A DNA stretch of 64,000 nt from UBA6054 sp963975575 (GCA_963975575.1 CAXBHL010000003.1:62001-126000); one strand, 5' to 3'. Shown: positions 1 to 11,110, numbered from the stretch's first letter. The notes: a model not told the origin generated them from the sequence alone. Program-made: numbers and translations.

Positions 1-165
1 GACCGCCTCGATCTCGGCCAAGGCCTCGAGCCGACGCTTGGGCGATTCGATGGAGGCGGCCGCGCGGACGGAGGCCGGGGTTGCGTCCGGGGGCGTGGTG
101 GAGCACGCGCCCCCCGCCAGGCACAGCCCGGCGACGGAGAGCAGGGCTGCGGGGCGGAGTCTCAT
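1..165 (-). CDS. Putative lipoprotein, N-terminal part (runs off left edge)
   Basis: The ATG lies at 165-163 and overlaps the TGA of the upstream HhH gene as ATGA, so the two are probably translationally coupled. The 55 visible residues begin with a short basic stretch (MRLRP), a hydrophobic core and a cysteine in the context LAGGAC-S, which reads as a lipoprotein signal peptide although the residue at -3 is not the usual Leu. A Pro/Thr/Ala linker and a charged segment follow. The rest of the gene lies outside the window, so no function can be assigned. It is the last visible gene of the nusA-infB operon. Confidence 0.6.
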   Translation of the reverse strand, partial: MRLRPAALLSVAGLCLAGGACSTTPPDATPASVRAAASIESPKRRLEALAEIEAV

Positions 166-920
166 GCGTCGGTTCCGTCGTTCTTCGGGGTCGCCGCTTC
201 GCTGCCGGCGGCCTCGCCGTTGGCGGATGCGTTCTTGCGCGAGCGTGCGGGGCTGCGGGTGGTCGTTCGCTTGCGGGCGGTGGCTTCCGCCGGGTTGGCG
301 GCCGCGTCGGCCTCGAGCAACGCGTACACGCGGGGGGCGTCGGCGGCGCGGACGGCGCGCTCGAGCCGGGAACCGATCTCGTCGGGGGTCGCGCCGTCCG
401 ACCCGATCAGCCCGGCGGCCCGCAGCTGTCGCCCGATCCGACCGTCCACAGGGAACGCGTGCCCGCCCAGCGCGACGAGCATGACGCGTGCGGCGGCGAA
501 CTGCGGCAGCCCGGCGAGCGTGTCGAGGTACTGCCTCGCCTCGCGTTTGGGCATCGCCGAGACGCCCGCCATGTTCAGCCCGTGCTCGCGGACGAACACG
601 TCGTTGAGCGTGGCGAGCAGGCGGCTGGTGCGTTCGTCCTTGTGCGGGCAGTCGCGCGGGAGCAGGTCACGCAGCTCCGCCCCCGAACAGACCCGCAGCT
701 CGTTGAAATCGACCACCGACTGGCGGAGCTGGGCCAGTGCCCTTCCCGCGAGTTCGTGGCATGCGTCCCAGAGGAGCATCGAATACACAATCTGATGGAC
801 CAGCGGGTCGGTGCCCACCGGCACGTGCTCGATCGACGGGTCCGGGCCCGGGGGGCCGAGCCGGGCCTCGATCGCGTCCGCGTGGGCGATGATCGCGTCG
901 GTCAGCTGCTCGGTGCTCAC
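162..920 (-). CDS. HhH-GPD (endonuclease III-like) family protein
   Basis: A 252-residue protein whose middle (about residues 125-175) resembles the helix-hairpin-helix and following helix of endonuclease III-type DNA glycosylases: a LAGLPQFAAARVML segment and then FPVDGRIGRQL. In the family this fold finds damaged bases. The Asp of the VDxx motif is kept, but the Lys expected in the hairpin of bifunctional glycosylases is not seen, and there is no C-terminal Cys cluster for an iron-sulfur centre. The C-terminus is a basic, low-complexity tail. The GTG start overlaps the rbfA stop (GTGA). It may be a monofunctional glycosylase or a DNA-binding relative without lyase activity. The family call is from motif reading only. 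Confidence 0.6.
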   Translation of the reverse strand: MSTEQLTDAIIAHADAIEARLGPPGPDPSIEHVPVGTDPLVHQIVYSMLLWDACHELAGRALAQLRQSVVDFNELRVCSGAELRDLLPRDCPHKDERTSRLLATLNDVFVREHGLNMAGVSAMPKREARQYLDTLAGLPQFAAARVMLVALGGHAFPVDGRIGRQLRAAGLIGSDGATPDEIGSRLERAVRAADAPRVYALLEADAAANPAEATARKRTTTRSPARSRKNASANGEAAGSEAATPKNDGTDA

Positions 921-1360
921 TTCGGGGCCTCCGCGTCGTTGGGGCGGGGCTCGCCCGGGTCCGCGGACTGGTCCGATCGAGCGTCCCGGTCCGCGTCGGC
1001 GTCGGGCTCGCCCCTCTCCATGCGATCCTTGGCGAGCAGGGCCATGACCTCGGCCTGGGATCGCATGCCCTCGTCGTAGACGAAGTCGATGGTCGGCATC
1101 TCGCGGATGTGGACCTTGTCGGCGATGTCGCGGCGGAGTCGTCCGCGGGCCGCCCGCAGGCCGTGAACGGTCAGCTCCGCGTGCTCCTGCGGGAGCACGG
1201 AGACGTAGATCTTGGCCCGCTTGAGGTCCTGGGTCAGTTCGAGGCGGGTGGCGGTCACGAGGCCGCGGATGCGCGGGTCGCTCAGTCCGCGGGCGAGCCG
1301 CTCCTGCGTGGCGCGCAGGAGCAGGGATTCGAGCTGGAGTTTGCGGCGGTCACCCTTCAC
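917..1360 (-). CDS. rbfA: Ribosome-binding factor A
   Basis: RbfA binds the 30S subunit and helps 16S rRNA 5'-end processing and cold adaptation. The GTG at 1360 was chosen because it overlaps the DUF503 stop (GTGA) and gives the normal RbfA N-terminus, KGDRRKLQLESLLLRATQER. The KH-like core follows, with LSDPRIRGLVTATRLELTQD and the AKIYVSVL strand typical of the family. The C-terminus carries the conserved MPTIDFVYDEG segment and then an acidic Asp/Glu-rich tail of about 35 residues. Position directly after infB and the DUF503 gene is the classical bacterial arrangement. Confidence 0.9.
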   Translation of the reverse strand: MKGDRRKLQLESLLLRATQERLARGLSDPRIRGLVTATRLELTQDLKRAKIYVSVLPQEHAELTVHGLRAARGRLRRDIADKVHIREMPTIDFVYDEGMRSQAEVMALLAKDRMERGEPDADADRDARSDQSADPGEPRPNDAEAPK

Positions 1361-1773
1361 GGCGTTTCCTGTTCTTCTGCTTGAGCATCGTCGCCCTTGG
1401 TTGCTGTCGTGGCTCTTGCGAGCATCTCCGAGGCGAGTGTCCGCTCCTCGACCGCGGTGAACGCGGCGCCCGCCAGCGAGCCGGCCCAGCCGCTGAGCAG
1501 TTCGCGATGGTCCGCGACGAGCTCGGCCTCGGGGTGGTGGGCCAGCTTGTCCCGCACGGTGTCGAGCGTGGCGAGCACCTGCGCGGTCGAGCTGCCCGCC
1601 GCGGCCACGCCGAGGACGAGCGTGTTGTGGATCTCCTGCGCCTCGACCTCGGCCACGGAGACCTGGTGCTCCCGGTGGAGCCTGTCCTTGAGTGAGCGGG
1701 CGACGCTGCGCTTGTCCTTGAGCGAACGAGCCCATTCGATCCGCAGCTCTGCCTGGAGCACGCCGACGATCAT
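1357..1773 (-). CDS. DUF503 family protein (YlxP-like)
   Basis: A 138-residue protein that starts MIVGVLQAELRIEWARSLKDKR, matching the DUF503/YlxP family (ferredoxin-like fold, normally about 95 residues, found between infB and rbfA in many bacteria). The conserved SLKDKRS and EVEAQEIHNTLVLGVA regions are visible. The C-terminal 30 residues are an acidic extension not typical of the family. It lies 27 bases after infB and its TGA overlaps the rbfA GTG. The biochemical role is not established; a part in ribosome assembly is inferred from its neighbours. Confidence 0.85.
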   Translation of the reverse strand: MIVGVLQAELRIEWARSLKDKRSVARSLKDRLHREHQVSVAEVEAQEIHNTLVLGVAAAGSSTAQVLATLDTVRDKLAHHPEAELVADHRELLSGWAGSLAGAAFTAVEERTLASEMLARATTATKGDDAQAEEQETP

Positions 1774-1800
1774 GCCGCAATCACCTCACGCGTCCGCCGT

Positions 1801-4653
<2,853 letters not shown>

Positions 4654-4730
4654 ATCGTCCTCCGGGTTCTTGCCCCGTTCTCTTCCGTCTTCGTCGGTGC
4701 AACCCGCGGCGGGCGGGCGCGTGTCTGTGC

Positions 4731-6089
4731 TCAGCTGCCGCCGAGGATGTCGTCCGCCCTCGACTCGGTCTCGTCGTCGGCGGGCGCCTCGGCGCCCAGG
4801 ATGGCGGCGGCCGCGGCGTTGGGATCCACGGGGCCGTCCCCGCCGACCGCCCCGGAGAGGATGGCCGCCGCTGCGGCGTGCTCCTCGGCCCGGCGACGCT
4901 CGGCCTCTTCCTTCTCACGCTGCTGCGTCTCGGCGACTTCCTTGGCCTTGACCGCGGCGACCGAAACGATCTGCTCGGCCGCCTCGGCCTCGATCTCGAG
5001 CTCTTCGGCGAGCACCTCGGCGCCGATCTCCTCGACGTCGAACACCGACACCATGCCAAGGGCGGCCAGCCGGTCGACCATCTGGTCGGTGATGCCCTCG
5101 ATGCTCGTGAGCGTCTGGGACATGATCTCCAGGCCCTTGTTGAACTCCTCGGGGGTGAGGATGTCCACGTCCCAGCCCGTCAGGCGGGCGGCGAGCCGCA
5201 CGTTCTGTCCGCGCTTGCCGATCGCCAGCGAGAGCTGATCGTCGCGGACGACCACGGTGGCGCGTCCCAGCTCGAAGCACAGCGAGATCTCGTCGACCTC
5301 GGCCGGTTTGAGGGCGTTGGCGATGAGGATCTGGCTCGACTCGTTCCAGCGGACGATGTCGATTTTCTCGCCGTTGAGCTCGTCCACGATGGTCTTGATG
5401 CGCGCCCCGCGGACACCCACGCACGCGCCGACCGCGTCGACCTTGGAGTCGATCGAGGACACGGCCATCTTCGTGCGGTAGCCGGCCTCGCGGGCCATGG
5501 CCTTGATCTCGATGGTCCGCTCGGCGACCTCGGGGACCTCGACCTCGAACAGGCGCTTGATGAAGTCCGGGTGGCCGCGGCTGAGGTAGATCTTGGCCTG
5601 GTTGCCCATGTCCTTCACGTCGAGGATCATCGCTCGGACGCGGTCGCCGGGGGCGAACTGCTCGCCGGGGATCTGCTCGCTGCGGAGCATGACGCACTCG
5701 GCACGGTCCACCTGGACGATCAGGGCGCCGTGGTCGTAGCGCTGGGCCACGCCGTTGACGACCGTGCCGACGCGGTTGCCGAACTCGTCGATGAGCGACT
5801 GGCGCTCGTCATCGCGGAAACGCTGGATCATCACCTGCTTGAAGGTCTGGGCGGCGATGCGTCCCAGTTCCTCGGGTCGCAGGTTCAGGGGCTCACCGTA
5901 GCGGAACACGCTGATCTCGCCCGAGATCGGGTCGACCGTGCACTGGAACTCCTCGGCGTCGAGCGTGCCGAAGAACTTGCGGCACGCGGTCACCATCGCC
6001 TGCTCCAGATCGGAGATCAGCAACTGGCGGTCGATGCTCCGATCACGGGCGATCGAGTCGAGGATCCGCATCATTTCTTGGGTGTTCAC
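4731..6089 (-). CDS. nusA: Transcription termination/antitermination protein NusA
   Basis: NusA binds RNA polymerase and controls pausing, termination and rRNA antitermination. The GTG at 6089 was chosen because AGGAG stands 7 bases upstream and the product then begins NTQEMMRILDSIARDRS, the normal NusA start. Visible domains in the 452 residues are the N-terminal polymerase-binding domain, an S1 domain (GTVVNGVAQRYDHGALIVQV), KH1 (GACVGVRGARIKTIVDELNG) and KH2 (LAIGKRGQNVRLAARLTGWD). A C-terminal helical segment with a coiled Glu/Arg stretch and an Ala-rich acidic tail follows. Immediately upstream of infB, as usual. The leader holds a terminator-like hairpin (6174-6210). Confidence 0.95.
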   Translation of the reverse strand: MNTQEMMRILDSIARDRSIDRQLLISDLEQAMVTACRKFFGTLDAEEFQCTVDPISGEISVFRYGEPLNLRPEELGRIAAQTFKQVMIQRFRDDERQSLIDEFGNRVGTVVNGVAQRYDHGALIVQVDRAECVMLRSEQIPGEQFAPGDRVRAMILDVKDMGNQAKIYLSRGHPDFIKRLFEVEVPEVAERTIEIKAMAREAGYRTKMAVSSIDSKVDAVGACVGVRGARIKTIVDELNGEKIDIVRWNESSQILIANALKPAEVDEISLCFELGRATVVVRDDQLSLAIGKRGQNVRLAARLTGWDVDILTPEEFNKGLEIMSQTLTSIEGITDQMVDRLAALGMVSVFDVEEIGAEVLAEELEIEAEAAEQIVSVAAVKAKEVAETQQREKEEAERRRAEEHAAAAAILSGAVGGDGPVDPNAAAAAILGAEAPADDETESRADDILGGS

Positions 6090-6173
6090 GCTGTCGCTCC
6101 TGATTTGTCTGCCCCAGTCATCGGGGCTCGGGTTGTCTGGTTGTCCGAACTCGTGCCCCGCCGGGCGGCACGC

Positions 6174-6210
6174 AAAAAACACAAAGCCGCGGATCGTCTC
6201 CGACCGCGGT
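6174..6210 (-). terminator. Terminator-like hairpin in the nusA leader
   Basis: On the minus strand CCGCGG (6209-6204) can pair with CCGCGG (6192-6187) across an 11-base loop and is followed by CTTTGTG and a run of six T (6179-6174). It lies about 85 bases before the nusA start codon. It could end transcripts from upstream or attenuate nusA itself; the sequence cannot distinguish these. Confidence 0.5.
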
Positions 6211-6302
6211 CCCTTCGATGGGCCGTCGGGGCGTACACCCCGCGCTCGCCCGGTTCAGGATGGACAGACGCTCACCGCATCGCCATCACCCCGGGCAAGG
6301 GA

Positions 6303-6322
6303 AGCTCGATCGGGATCGAGCT
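6303..6322. repeat. Perfect 20-base inverted repeat
   Basis: AGCTCGATC, then GG, then GATCGAGCT: nine paired bases on each side of a two-base centre. A centre this short fits a protein operator better than an RNA hairpin. It lies about 214 bases upstream of nusA and 190 bases beyond the fliM stop. Confidence 0.5.
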
Positions 6323-6513
6323 ACGTTCAGCCAGCATCGCGGAGGACCATGGTCACACCGAGCGCTCCCAGCGGCCGGACATCGGCCGCACTACAGCACC
6401 ATCTTAGATAGCACCGACCCGCCCGATCAACCCGCAGGCCCCCGCCCGACACCCCCGCCCGACCCGGTCCGGGGTGTCACCGACGATTCCCCGCGCCGCC
6501 GGGTCCGCCCCGA

Positions 6514-7551
6514 TCAGCCCTGCGAAGGGGGGGTGGCGGTCCGGTCCCGGCGTTCGCCCTTGGGCAGGGTGCGGGCGATCCGCACGGCCCGATGGCCCCG
6601 GTGCTGGCCCACCTCGGCCTGGTACTTGGCCTCGCCCTCGACCAGGATCGTGGCCGGCAGGGCACTCGACTGGGTGGTGACGATCAGATCGCCCGGTGCC
6701 ATCTCGGCCAGATCCCGGAGCGTGATGGTCGTCTCGGCCAGCACGGCGGCCACACCCAGGCCGGCCTGGTCGAGATTCTTGGCGATCCGGACCTCGCTCG
6801 CTTTCGTGTTCTCGTTCCGGGACACCGCGAACCAGCTCTGGCTGCTCAGTTCGTCCATCACCGGCTCGATCACGTTGTACGGGATGCACAGGTTCATCGT
6901 GCCCGCCCGGGCGCCCATCCGCACCTCCAGCCCGATCACCATCACCACCTCGTTTGGGGGGACGATCTGGACGAGTTGCGGGTTGGACTCCTGGGCGATG
7001 GTCGAGAACTTCAGGGTCTTGACCGACTCCCACGCCTCGCCCAGGGCCAGCAGACCCCGGTTGATCACGTTGGAGATCAGCCGCTGTTCAATCGGCGTCA
7101 TGGGACGCTGGGGGATGAACAGGTCCTGGTTGGTTCCGCCCAGAAGGCGGTCGATGATGGGGTAGATGATCAGCGGGGAGATCTCCAGGCACATCTGCCC
7201 GTCGAGCTTGTCCGCCTGGATCAGGTTGAAGCTGGTGGGGTTGGGCAGGGCTCCGATGAACTCGCCGTAGGTCATCTGCTCGCAGGTGGCGACGCGGACT
7301 TCCACAATGGTGCGCATGAAGCCGGAGAGCGAGGCCCCGAAGTTGCGGGCGAAGGCCTCGTGCAGGGTCTCCAGGGCCATCATCTGGTCCTTGGAAACCC
7401 GCTCCGGACGCTTGAAGTCATAGGCCCGGACCTGGTTGGCGTCGCGGGGGCGTTTGTGGCGGCTGAAGATCCGAGTGGAGACCTCCTCCTCCTGGATCTC
7501 GCCGGAATCCACCGCCGCGAGCAGGGCGTCGACCTCGTTCTGGTCAAGCAT
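6514..7551 (-). CDS. fliM: Flagellar motor switch protein FliM
   Basis: FliM forms the C-ring of the flagellar switch and binds CheY-P. The ATG at 7551 was chosen because GAGGTGG stands just upstream and the product then starts LDQNEVDALLAAV, close to the family's LSQDEIDALL CheY-binding peptide. The 345 residues continue with a conserved middle domain (HEAFARNFGASLSGFMRTIVEV, ISPLIIYPIIDRLLGG) and a C-terminal SpoA domain (LAETTITLRDLAEMAPGDLI). Length is normal. The gene stands alone here, without other flagellar genes in the window, and is divergent from the dsbD gene. Confidence 0.95.
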   Translation of the reverse strand: MLDQNEVDALLAAVDSGEIQEEEVSTRIFSRHKRPRDANQVRAYDFKRPERVSKDQMMALETLHEAFARNFGASLSGFMRTIVEVRVATCEQMTYGEFIGALPNPTSFNLIQADKLDGQMCLEISPLIIYPIIDRLLGGTNQDLFIPQRPMTPIEQRLISNVINRGLLALGEAWESVKTLKFSTIAQESNPQLVQIVPPNEVVMVIGLEVRMGARAGTMNLCIPYNVIEPVMDELSSQSWFAVSRNENTKASEVRIAKNLDQAGLGVAAVLAETTITLRDLAEMAPGDLIVTTQSSALPATILVEGEAKYQAEVGQHRGHRAVRIARTLPKGERRDRTATPPSQG

Positions 7552-7756
7552 GCCCACCTCGCAACTCAGCCTCCGATCGGTCCGACGACGCGCACGATAC
7601 GACCGGCGGGCACCCCGCCGAACCACCGGGATATCGGTCGACCGGCTCGCCGCCCTTGACAGTCGGTCGAGGGTCCGCGTCGGGCGGTCGGGGGCGGGGG
7701 AACAATCCGTCCGGCGGGCCCGTTCCCGCGGCTGGACCCAACGGAGCAAGCCCCCC

Positions 7757-9739
7757 ATGCGGATTCTTCAGACCCTCGCCCTTCTCGCCGCCATCATTGG
7801 CGTGGTCGCCCCCGCCCCGGGCCAGGATTTTCTCGGCGGCGGCGGGATGGTCGCGTCCGTCCCGGACTCCGACCCGGTCACGGTCACCGCGACGCTGGCC
7901 ACCCCGGTCGTCCGCCCCGGCGATCAGGCGGTCATCGCGGTCGTGTTCGAGCACGCCGACGACTACCACATCAACCTGAACAAGCCGGTCGTGCCCCCGG
8001 AGATGGCCGGGTTTGTGCCGATCGCGACGGAGATCGAGCCGACCGACACCGACGGGCTGGCGTTCGGGCGCATCCAGTGGCCCGAGCCCTACGCCGCCAA
8101 GGTCGACTTCTTGATGACCGGCAAGCCGATCGACTACCTGGTCTATTCGGGCCGGGCGATCGCCTTCGTCCCGGTGCGCGTCGCCGACGACGCGGCCCCG
8201 GGCGAAGTGACGGTCTCGCTGCGGATCACCTACCAGGCATGCGACGATTCGACCTGCCTGCCCCCCGAGGTGGTTGAGCGGTCGGTGACGCTGCGGATCG
8301 ACCCGCAGGCGTCGGGCGCCGGAACACCGGACCCGCTCTTCGCCGCGTTCGATCCGTCCGTCTTTGCCGATCCCGACGCGTGGGGCGGGGCGCTGGCGAC
8401 GACCGGCCCGGCCGCGACCGGCGGGACCAAGAGCAAGTTTCTGGGTCTGGTGGCCGTGCCCTCGGCCGACAGCGCGGGCGGGATCGCCATCCTGGCGCTG
8501 CTGGCGGCCGCGGGCGGATTCGTGCTCAACCTGACGCCGTGCGTGCTCCCCGTGATCCCGATCAAGGTCATGACCATCTCCAACCATGCGGGCGAGCACC
8601 GCGGACGGGCGTTGGTCCTCGGGCTGTGGATGGCGGCCGGCGTGATCGCGTTCTGGGCCGGGCTGGGCGTGCTCGCCACGCTGGTGACGGCGTTTACCGA
8701 CCCGTCGCGCCTGTTCGGTCTGTGGTGGTTCACGCTGGGGATCGGCGTGCTGATCCTGGCCATGGGCGTGGGCATCATGGGTGTGTTCCAGATCAACCTG
8801 CCTCAGAAGGTGTATGCGGTCAATCCCAAGGCCGACTCGGCCCACGGCTCGTTCCTGTTCGGCGTGATGACCGCGGTGCTCGGCCTGCCCTGCTTCGGCT
8901 TCGTCGCCGGCGCGTTGCTGGCGGGCGTGGCGTTCATGCCGCCGATGCTGGTGGTGGTGATCTTCGCCTCGATCGGCGCGGGCATGGCGTTGCCGTACCT
9001 GGTGCTCGCCGCCAAGCCGGGGCTGGTCAAGAAGATCCCCCGCACGGGCCCGGCGTCGGAGCTGGTCAAGCAGGTGATGGGCCTGCTGATGATCGCGGCC
9101 GCCGCGTACTTCATCGGCGCGGGCGTGCTGGCGCTGCTGTCCGGGATGGGGCTGACGGCGAAACTGCCGTGGTGGGCCAAGGCCGTCCACTGGTGGGCGA
9201 TCGGGCTGGCGATGGCCGGGGCGGGCGGTTGGCTGGCGGTGCAGACCGTGCGGATCACCCGCAAGGCGGGGCCGCGGGTGGTGTTCTCGCTGCTGGCGCT
9301 GTTCTTCGCGGTGGTGGGGGTGGGGGCCGCGGCCAACCGGACCGAGCATCTCAAGAACAACTTCTGGGTCGAGTACACCGCCGAGGGTCTGGCGACCGCC
9401 CTGGACCGCGGGAGCGTGGTCGTGCTCGATTTCACGGCCGAGTGGTGCCTGAACTGCAAGACGCTCGAGGCGACCGTGCTCAGCCGCGATCCGGTCAAGC
9501 GGGAGCTGCTGAGTGCTGGCGTGGTGCCGATGATGGCCGACCTGACCAGCACCAGCGCTCCCGGCTGGGACACCCTGCGGGCCCTCGGCCAGACGGGCAT
9601 CCCCCTGCTGGTGGTCTACACCCCCGAGGGCGGCCCGGACAGCCCCTCGTGGATGGCCAACGCCTACACCCCGGATCAGGTCGTGCGGGCCATCGAGCAG
9701 GCCCGGGGCGGACCCCGCACCGCGGCCGCGGGTCCGTAA
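7757..9739 (+). CDS. dsbD: DsbD-type thiol:disulfide interchange protein
   Basis: DsbD carries reducing power from cytoplasmic thioredoxin to periplasmic proteins. The 660 residues show all three modules: a signal peptide ending near residue 22; an N-terminal DsbD-alpha domain with the CDDSTC pair (Cys162, Cys167); a multi-helix membrane domain with the NLTPCVLPV motif (Cys262) and GLPCFGF (Cys379); and a C-terminal thioredoxin-like domain with WCLNCK (Cys564, Cys567). All redox cysteines are present, so the protein should be functional. It is divergent from fliM with about 205 bases between them. The tRNA-Gly gene follows. Confidence 0.93.
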   Translation: MRILQTLALLAAIIGVVAPAPGQDFLGGGGMVASVPDSDPVTVTATLATPVVRPGDQAVIAVVFEHADDYHINLNKPVVPPEMAGFVPIATEIEPTDTDGLAFGRIQWPEPYAAKVDFLMTGKPIDYLVYSGRAIAFVPVRVADDAAPGEVTVSLRITYQACDDSTCLPPEVVERSVTLRIDPQASGAGTPDPLFAAFDPSVFADPDAWGGALATTGPAATGGTKSKFLGLVAVPSADSAGGIAILALLAAAGGFVLNLTPCVLPVIPIKVMTISNHAGEHRGRALVLGLWMAAGVIAFWAGLGVLATLVTAFTDPSRLFGLWWFTLGIGVLILAMGVGIMGVFQINLPQKVYAVNPKADSAHGSFLFGVMTAVLGLPCFGFVAGALLAGVAFMPPMLVVVIFASIGAGMALPYLVLAAKPGLVKKIPRTGPASELVKQVMGLLMIAAAAYFIGAGVLALLSGMGLTAKLPWWAKAVHWWAIGLAMAGAGGWLAVQTVRITRKAGPRVVFSLLALFFAVVGVGAAANRTEHLKNNFWVEYTAEGLATALDRGSVVVLDFTAEWCLNCKTLEATVLSRDPVKRELLSAGVVPMMADLTSTSAPGWDTLRALGQTGIPLLVVYTPEGGPDSPSWMANAYTPDQVVRAIEQARGGPRTAAAGP

Positions 9740-9790
9740 TCCGCCGGGCCCGAGGGCCGGATGCAACGCCCAACTCGCGGCCCGCCCGGC

Positions 9791-9872
9791 GGGCGGACGG
9801 TCCGAATACCGCCCGGGCGCCCGGGAAGGGCGGGCGGACGGTCCGAATACCGCCCGGGCGCCCGGGAAGGCG
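9791..9872. repeat. Tandem duplication of a 41-base palindrome-containing unit
   Basis: Two head-to-tail copies (9791-9831, 9832-9872) agree over about 39 of 41 bases. Each unit contains GGACGGTCC and a perfect 14-base palindrome, CCCGGGCGCCCGGG. The pair lies between the dsbD stop and the tRNA-Gly promoter and could act as a dsbD transcription end or as a protein-binding array. Confidence 0.7.
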
Positions 9873-9892
9873 GATCCGATCGTCGACTTGCG

Positions 9893-9921
9893 TTGACGAA
9901 CGCCGGGACCGGGCCTACTTT
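9893..9921 (+). promoter_or_regulatory. Promoter of tRNA-Gly
   Basis: TTGACG (9893-9898), a 17-base spacer and TACTTT (9916-9921) form a good sigma-70-type promoter. It ends 40 bases before the mature tRNA, which leaves room for a short 5' leader. Confidence 0.75.
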
Positions 9922-9961
9922 TCTGCCTGCCCCCAGGCCCCCGCCGGGGGGCGACAACCTA

Positions 9962-10033
9962 GCGGGTGTAGCTCAGTGGTAGAGCGTCACGTTGCCAACG
10001 TGAATGTCGTCGGTTCGAATCCGATCACCCGCT
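9962..10033 (+). tRNA. tRNA-Gly (anticodon GCC)
   Basis: A complete 72-base cloverleaf: acceptor GCGGGTG paired with CACCCGC and discriminator T; D-arm GCTC/GAGC; anticodon stem TCACG/CGTGA with loop TTGCCAA and anticodon GCC at 9994-9996; T-arm GTCGG/CCGAT with loop TTCGAAT. CCA is not encoded. The gene is the integration site of the island. Everything 3' of the anticodon loop is duplicated imperfectly at 62210-62253, so the present 3' half is probably island-derived. Confidence 0.97.
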
Positions 10034-10035
10034 TT
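9992..10035 (+). repeat. attL: island junction within tRNA-Gly
   Basis: The first 13 bases (TTGCCAACGTGAA, anticodon loop and 3' stem) are identical to the start of attR and probably contain the crossover. Beyond them the two copies differ at one variable-loop base and at four T-stem bases, which change two pairs in a compensated way. Confidence 0.85.
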
Positions 10036-10041
10036 CGAAGA

Positions 10042-10088
10042 GGCCCCCTAAGTCCCTGCTCAGTAGGGGATTAGAGGGCTTTCTCGTT
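10042..10088 (+). terminator. Terminator-like hairpin after tRNA-Gly
   Basis: GCCCCCTAA (10043-10051) pairs with TTAGAGGGC (10071-10079) with one mismatch, an inner TCCC/GGGA arm extends it, and TTTCTCGTTT follows. By position it ends the tRNA-Gly transcript. It lies inside the island, so the element appears to bring its own terminator. Confidence 0.55.
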
Positions 10089-10090
10089 TC

Positions 10091-10157
10091 TGCACTACTC
10101 CGCGTTCGGGTGAGCTATCGCCCGATGTAGTGCAAGATTGTCCAAAAATGTAGTGCG
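10091..10157. repeat. Left-end cluster of TGTAGTGCA motifs (possible integrase arm sites)
   Basis: TGTAGTGCA occurs at 10126-10134 and as TGTAGTGCG at 10149-10157. An inverted AGTAGTGCA lies at 10099-10091. The same nonamer occurs twice at the right end (62139-62147, 62162-62170). Short repeats placed like this on both sides of the core are typical of lambda-type integrase arm binding. Confidence 0.5.
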
Positions 10158-10294
10158 AATCGAGCCGATCTGAGCGGCCCATGTCGTCGACCGGGGACCT
10201 TCATGGCCACTGGCTCACGTGATTTCGCACGAATACCGTGCTCGCCGCCAGCTCACCAGTGAGCTCGCCGCGACCACCTATGCGACTGCTAGGC

Positions 10295-11041
10295 TTACGC
10301 TGGTCCTTGGTTTCTCTTTCGACGCAACCGCGAGCTTGCCCGCCAGCCCCAGAGCGTGACACCAGAGGCCGAGGTCGCGATCGCCAGGACGCTGAAGCCA
10401 GTGAGCAGCGGATGGTTGAAGTCGTCGCGTCCGCCGTAATCCATCGTGTGCAGCATCCAGAAGAAATCGAACACGCGCCACAAGCGGTTTCGACGGGACA
10501 CGACCTGGCCGGTCCGAGCGTCAATGTAGAGTCGTGGTTGTTTCGGGTGGTGAATCTCTACTCGATACGCAGGCAGCACACCGTTGCGAAACTCGACAGG
10601 CGGCTCCGACTCGATCAGCTGCACATTCTTGATTGGTGAAGCATGCGCGAAGTCGCGCTGGGCGACCAGTCGGGCATCCTGCTCAGAGATTAGTGGGAGT
10701 GACTCGCCGGACTCATGGTCGAGACGTGCGAGCAACTCACCGGACGTGGACCGGATTTCCCACGATGGGCCGATTCCGCGGTTTATCAGCGCAACCGAGG
10801 CGAGATCCGAGTGCGTAGAGGCGAGATCATCTAGCGAGGACCGGATGCTCGCAGGCAGCTCGGTGATCACATGATGACTCAGTGGCTCGAACTGCTCGGC
10901 GCCGATATCGCGTTCCCCGCGCACGTTATCGATGTCGAGCACACTGAACATGAAGCCACCGACGCTCCAGGCGAGCAGCTGAAGGCTCACGATCAGACCC
11001 AGCCAGCGATGAATCAGGTATGTGGACTTGCGTGGTTTCAT
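10295..11041 (-). CDS. PepSY-domain membrane protein
   Basis: A 248-residue protein. The ATG at 11041 gives KPRKSTYLIHRWLGLIVSL, the standard start of PepSY_TM proteins. There is one membrane helix near residues 12-33, a periplasmic PepSY-like region with strands such as LPAYRVEIHH and PRLYIDARTGQVV, and a C-terminal helix (LLTGFSVLAIATSASGVTLW). PepSY_TM relatives occur with metal reductases and copper-responsive genes, but no activity is established. It is the last gene of the island's minus-strand metal cluster, 70 bases after the HMA-MauE gene. Confidence 0.7.
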   Translation of the reverse strand: MKPRKSTYLIHRWLGLIVSLQLLAWSVGGFMFSVLDIDNVRGERDIGAEQFEPLSHHVITELPASIRSSLDDLASTHSDLASVALINRGIGPSWEIRSTSGELLARLDHESGESLPLISEQDARLVAQRDFAHASPIKNVQLIESEPPVEFRNGVLPAYRVEIHHPKQPRLYIDARTGQVVSRRNRLWRVFDFFWMLHTMDYGGRDDFNHPLLTGFSVLAIATSASGVTLWGWRASSRLRRKRNQGPA

Positions 11042-11110
11042 TGGCGTCTCTTCGGCGTCTGCTCCGACCGAGAGGAGCAGCATGGTGCGCAGAAGTTGGT
11101 CTAGAGGCAA

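Larger units (their letters stand above)
6090..6513. other. Non-coding gap between nusA and fliM
   Basis: No convincing gene is seen in these 424 bases. They contain the nusA ribosome-binding site, a terminator-like hairpin on the minus strand (6174-6210), a perfect 20-base inverted repeat (6303-6322) and a GGGG-CGTACA-CCCC hairpin near 6228-6242. The end next to fliM is very GC-rich. No clear sigma-70 promoter for nusA was found by eye. Confidence 0.6.

Noticed and set aside
7544..9766. A minus-strand open frame of about 740 codons opposite dsbD
   Set aside because: It is His/Arg/Gly/Gln-rich without domain motifs, and DsbD on the other strand has all expected redox motifs.
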